From NCBI GenBank assembly GCA_016762995.1, contig JAESUT010000169.1, positions 1 through 17,095 on the forward strand: a DNA stretch of 17,095 nt, read 5' to 3'. The DNA comes from Gammaproteobacteria bacterium. Lineage in GTDB: Bacteria > Pseudomonadota > Gammaproteobacteria > Pseudomonadales > Pseudohongiellaceae. Positions 14,580 to 17,095 of the stretch are shown piece after piece (within the stretch, counting starts at the first letter, position 1; the number at the start of each line of letters is the position of its first letter). The notes beneath the pieces are model-generated. The model was not told the origin of the DNA. It saw only the letters and a list, made by a program, of their open reading frames with translations, and searched no databases. A program made the position numbers and the translations under genes.

Positions 14580-15797
14580 CTAACTGCGATAGTCCGCATT
14601 GATACGCACATAGTCCTTAGATAGATCCGATGTCCAGACTTTTGTCCTAGCCTTCCCGCGACCCAGGTTAATTTGGACTCGGATTTCATCCTTATCCATC
14701 TCTGCCTGCCCTGCACTCTCACTATACGCGGCATCTACAGCTCCTTTGGACACTAAGAGTGTGTCGCCAAGCGCCACAATGACGGACTCGATATTGAAAT
14801 CGTTAAGGCCGGCACGACCGATAGCCGCAAGAATTCTTCCCCAGTTTGGATCAGAGGCAAAGAAAGCTGTTTTAACAAGGGGAGATTCCGCTACCGCATA
14901 CGCTACTGCCAGACACTCCTGCTCAGACGCGCCTTCATTTACCTCGATCGTAATGAATTTACTTGCGCCTTCTGCATCTCGAATCAAATCGGTGGCCAAC
15001 TGCTCGAAAACAGCACTTAATTCAGACTGAAACTGTCTAGCAGCATCGCTGTCAGCGTCCGTAATAACAAGAGCCCCCTTGCCCGTGGCGACCAACATGC
15101 AACAGTCATTGGTAGAGGTATCGCCATCGACTGTAATTCTATTAAACGAATTGCTTACAGCCCTAGCTAAGATATTTTCGAGGAGAGGTTTTTCAATCTG
15201 CGCGTCCGTAAAAACATAAGCAAGCAGTGTCGCCATATTCGGACGAATCATGCCCGAGCCCTTCGCAAACCCACTTATGTTTACCTGCGAACCGTTAACA
15301 GTAAAACTTGCCGAAGCTAGCTTTGGTCGCGTGTCGGTTGTCATTATTCCCTGCGCTGCCGATTCCCATGCGCGGTCACACAATGCTTCATATAGCGCAG
15401 GTAGCGCTACGAGTATTTTATCAAAAGGAAGTTGTTCGCCTATCACCCCTGTGGAGAACGGCAATACCTGTTCGGATGAGGTTCCCGCAATCTCCGACAA
15501 GCCATCACAGCATGCCATAGCCGCGAGCTCCCCCTCGTCGCCAGTGCCAGCATTCGCATTTCCTGTGTTAATCAAGAAATAACGGCTAGCACTAGCCTCA
15601 ACTCGCCGCCTGGCTATGCGAACCGGCGCGGCACAGAATGCATTCTGGGTAAACACGCCAGCTGTTGTGGAGTCCTCTGCAATTTCCACCAAAACAAGAT
15701 CGAGTCGATTAGCGTAACGAATTTGACTTTCAACTGCTGCTAAGCGAATCCCTTCAATGGGGGTGATGCTTACCTTCCTCTGGGGGCCAACCGCCAT
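14580..15797 (-). CDS. argJ: Glutamate N-acetyltransferase / amino-acid acetyltransferase ArgJ
   Basis: 405 residues, full length. It transfers the acetyl group from N-acetylornithine to glutamate, and in bifunctional forms also makes N-acetylglutamate from acetyl-CoA, in arginine synthesis. Typical blocks are INTGNANAGTG (76-86), PFSTGVIGE (113-121), TTDTRPK (153-159) and the autocleavage site KGSGMIRPNMA|TLLAY, where Thr190 becomes the N-terminal nucleophile of the beta chain. The C-terminus has the DPNWGRILAAIGRAG block. AAGGA precedes the ATG by about 9 nt. It is 52 bp downstream of secA and 9 bp upstream of mutT, a conserved order in gammaproteobacteria. Confidence 0.95.
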   Translation of the reverse strand: MAVGPQRKVSITPIEGIRLAAVESQIRYANRLDLVLVEIAEDSTTAGVFTQNAFCAAPVRIARRRVEASASRYFLINTGNANAGTGDEGELAAMACCDGLSEIAGTSSEQVLPFSTGVIGEQLPFDKILVALPALYEALCDRAWESAAQGIMTTDTRPKLASASFTVNGSQVNISGFAKGSGMIRPNMATLLAYVFTDAQIEKPLLENILARAVSNSFNRITVDGDTSTNDCCMLVATGKGALVITDADSDAARQFQSELSAVFEQLATDLIRDAEGASKFITIEVNEGASEQECLAVAYAVAESPLVKTAFFASDPNWGRILAAIGRAGLNDFNIESVIVALGDTLLVSKGAVDAAYSESAGQAEMDKDEIRVQINLGRGKARTKVWTSDLSKDYVRINADYRS

Positions 15798-15849
15798 CTC
15801 AAAATCCTTACTCTGCTGATACTTTTTCAGACTATTACAACGTCGATGC

Positions 15850-17095
15850 CTAGCCTATTTTGCCGTGGCAGACCTTATACTTCTTGCCCGAGCCACAAGG
15901 ACAGGGATCATTCCTTCCTACCTTCGCCATCTCTCGAATAAACGGAGGTGCCTTGTCGCCCCCTCCTTGCTCCCGCGCTGCAGGTGATGCCCCGCCCGCT
16001 GGTGGCTCGGAGAGTGCCGATACAGCTTGATGCTGAAAATTCACTCTCTCTTTAGCACGCTCCTGCTCGCGTTGCTGCTCAATAGTATCTGCACTATCTT
16101 CTTGCCGGATTTTCACGTGGCTCAACACTTTAACAACTTCCTGCTGTAGATTTGTCATCAGGTCTTGAAACAGAGCGAACGCTTCGCGTTTGTATTCCTG
16201 TCGCGGGTTCTTGCCACCATAACTACGTAAAAATATCCCTTGTCGCAAGTGATCCATAGTCGCGAGATGGTCCTTCCACAAACCATCTAATATCTGTAAT
16301 GTTATTTGCTTCTCGAAAGTGCGCATTTTTTCGCCCACTGCAGCGCATTTCTGCTCGTAATTCGCAGTGAGTATCTCGTCGATTTTTTGTTTCAGCTGCT
16401 CTTCGTAGAGTTGATCATCCTCATCGAGCCATTTCTGAATGTCTTGCTGAGTTGAAAATTCGGTATCTATCGCTTTCTGCAATCCTTCTATATCCCATTG
16501 CTCGGGAACACTCTGAGGAGGGATATACTCATCGACATATTGCCCTACTACTTCTGTACGCATGTCTTTCAACAACGCTGAGATGTCGTCGCTGGCCATG
16601 AGTTCATTACGCTGGCGATAGATGATCGTACGCTGATCATTCGCTACATTGTCGTATTCCAGCAGTTGTTTGCGGATATCGAAGTTTCTACCTTCGACCT
16701 TACGCTGGGCCTTCTCAATTTGCTTTGTCACCATACTGTGCTCTATGGCTTCTCCATGCTCCATACCTAAGCGCTTCATGAAATTCTTTACACCATCTGT
16801 TGCAAAGATTCGCAGCAAGTTATCGTCCATAGACAGATAGAACCGGGAATACCCGGGATCACCCTGTCTTCCAGAACGGCCACGTAACTGATTATCAATA
16901 CGTCTTGATTCATGGCGCTCGGTGCCAACGATGTGCAGGCCACCAGCGGCAATAACTTGATCGTGACGCAGTTTCCACTCTGCTTTGATTTTCTCGATCT
17001 GTGCTTCAGTAGGGTTTGTCAATTCGGCAACTTCAGCTTCCCATTTGCCGCCCAATACGATATCTGTGCCACGGCCAGCCATATTAGTTGCGATA
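15850..17095 (-). CDS. secA: Preprotein translocase ATPase SecA, C-terminal part (5' end outside window)
   Basis: The frame is open to the right edge ([16 protein letters not shown] at the boundary), so the Met at 17082 is internal and the N-terminal half is not in the window. About 414 residues are visible: the end of the second helicase domain with [24 protein letters not shown] (motif VI), the YNDVAN-like [12 protein letters not shown] segment, the helical scaffold/wing region with [22 protein letters not shown], a variable linker, and the zinc-binding tail [18 protein letters not shown] (CxCx8CH) that contacts SecB and ribosomes. SecA drives protein export through SecYEG. The visible part is intact. 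argJ and mutT lie downstream on the same strand. Confidence 0.97.
   Translation of the reverse strand, partial: IATNMAGRGTDIVLGGKWEAEVAELTNPTEAQIEKIKAEWKLRHDQVIAAGGLHIVGTERHESRRIDNQLRGRSGRQGDPGYSRFYLSMDDNLLRIFATDGVKNFMKRLGMEHGEAIEHSMVTKQIEKAQRKVEGRNFDIRKQLLEYDNVANDQRTIIYRQRNELMASDDISALLKDMRTEVVGQYVDEYIPPQSVPEQWDIEGLQKAIDTEFSTQQDIQKWLDEDDQLYEEQLKQKIDEILTANYEQKCAAVGEKMRTFEKQITLQILDGLWKDHLATMDHLRQGIFLRSYGGKNPRQEYKREAFALFQDLMTNLQQEVVKVLSHVKIRQEDSADTIEQQREQERAKERVNFQHQAVSALSEPPAGGASPAAREQGGGDKAPPFIREMAKVGRNDPCPCGSGKKYKVCHGKIG

Overview
The window looks like a chromosomal segment of a gammaproteobacterium, probably an aquatic member of the Pseudomonadales/Cellvibrionales-like lineages. This rests on gene content and order: pilA next to pilB-pilC-pilD-coaE-yacG, and a secA-argJ-mutT block, both typical of that group. 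The proteins are ordinary gammaproteobacterial in character. No rRNA, tRNA, insertion sequence, CRISPR array or prophage gene was seen. The genus cannot be named from the sequence alone.

Left edge (1-1289): the 3' part of a probably secreted HNH endonuclease (+) meets a small periplasmic c-type cytochrome (-) at a strong bidirectional hairpin terminator. A PsrA-like GAAAC-N4-GTTTC palindrome lies just upstream of the cytochrome start.

Pilin and modification region (1290-6350): a GT2 polyprenyl-phosphate glycosyltransferase and a large GT-C/TPR membrane protein form a two-gene minus-strand operon. They are divergent from the major pilin gene pilA. The shared 382-bp gap holds a 16-bp perfect palindrome, two TTGTCAGTT direct repeats (candidate PilR sites) and a sigma-54-type -24/-12 element. 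A second pilin paralogue follows pilA after two tandem hairpins and seems to have its own sigma-70-like promoter. Next, on the opposite strand, is a TfpX/TfpZ-family pilin accessory protein. This block is the most interesting part of the window: two pilins with a very short C-terminal cysteine loop, an accessory protein of the Tfp family, and a plausible lipid-linked-sugar glycosylation pair.

Pilus assembly and housekeeping (6458-11199): pilB (extension ATPase), pilC (platform protein) and pilD (prepilin peptidase/methylase), then coaE (last step of CoA synthesis) and yacG (gyrase inhibitor), all plus strand and closely packed. PilD would process both pilins; PilB and PilC would polymerise them.

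Right part (11238-17095): a minus-strand run in the order secA (5' end outside the window), argJ, mutT fused to a thiamine-phosphate-synthase-like domain, and then, after a 315-bp gap with a CRP/Vfr-like site, a large secreted protein with an N-terminal beta-sandwich and a C-terminal beta-propeller-like region of unknown function.

Several genes need internal starts rather than the longest open frame: second pilin 5134, pilB 6458, pilC 8226, coaE 10397, secreted protein 13298.
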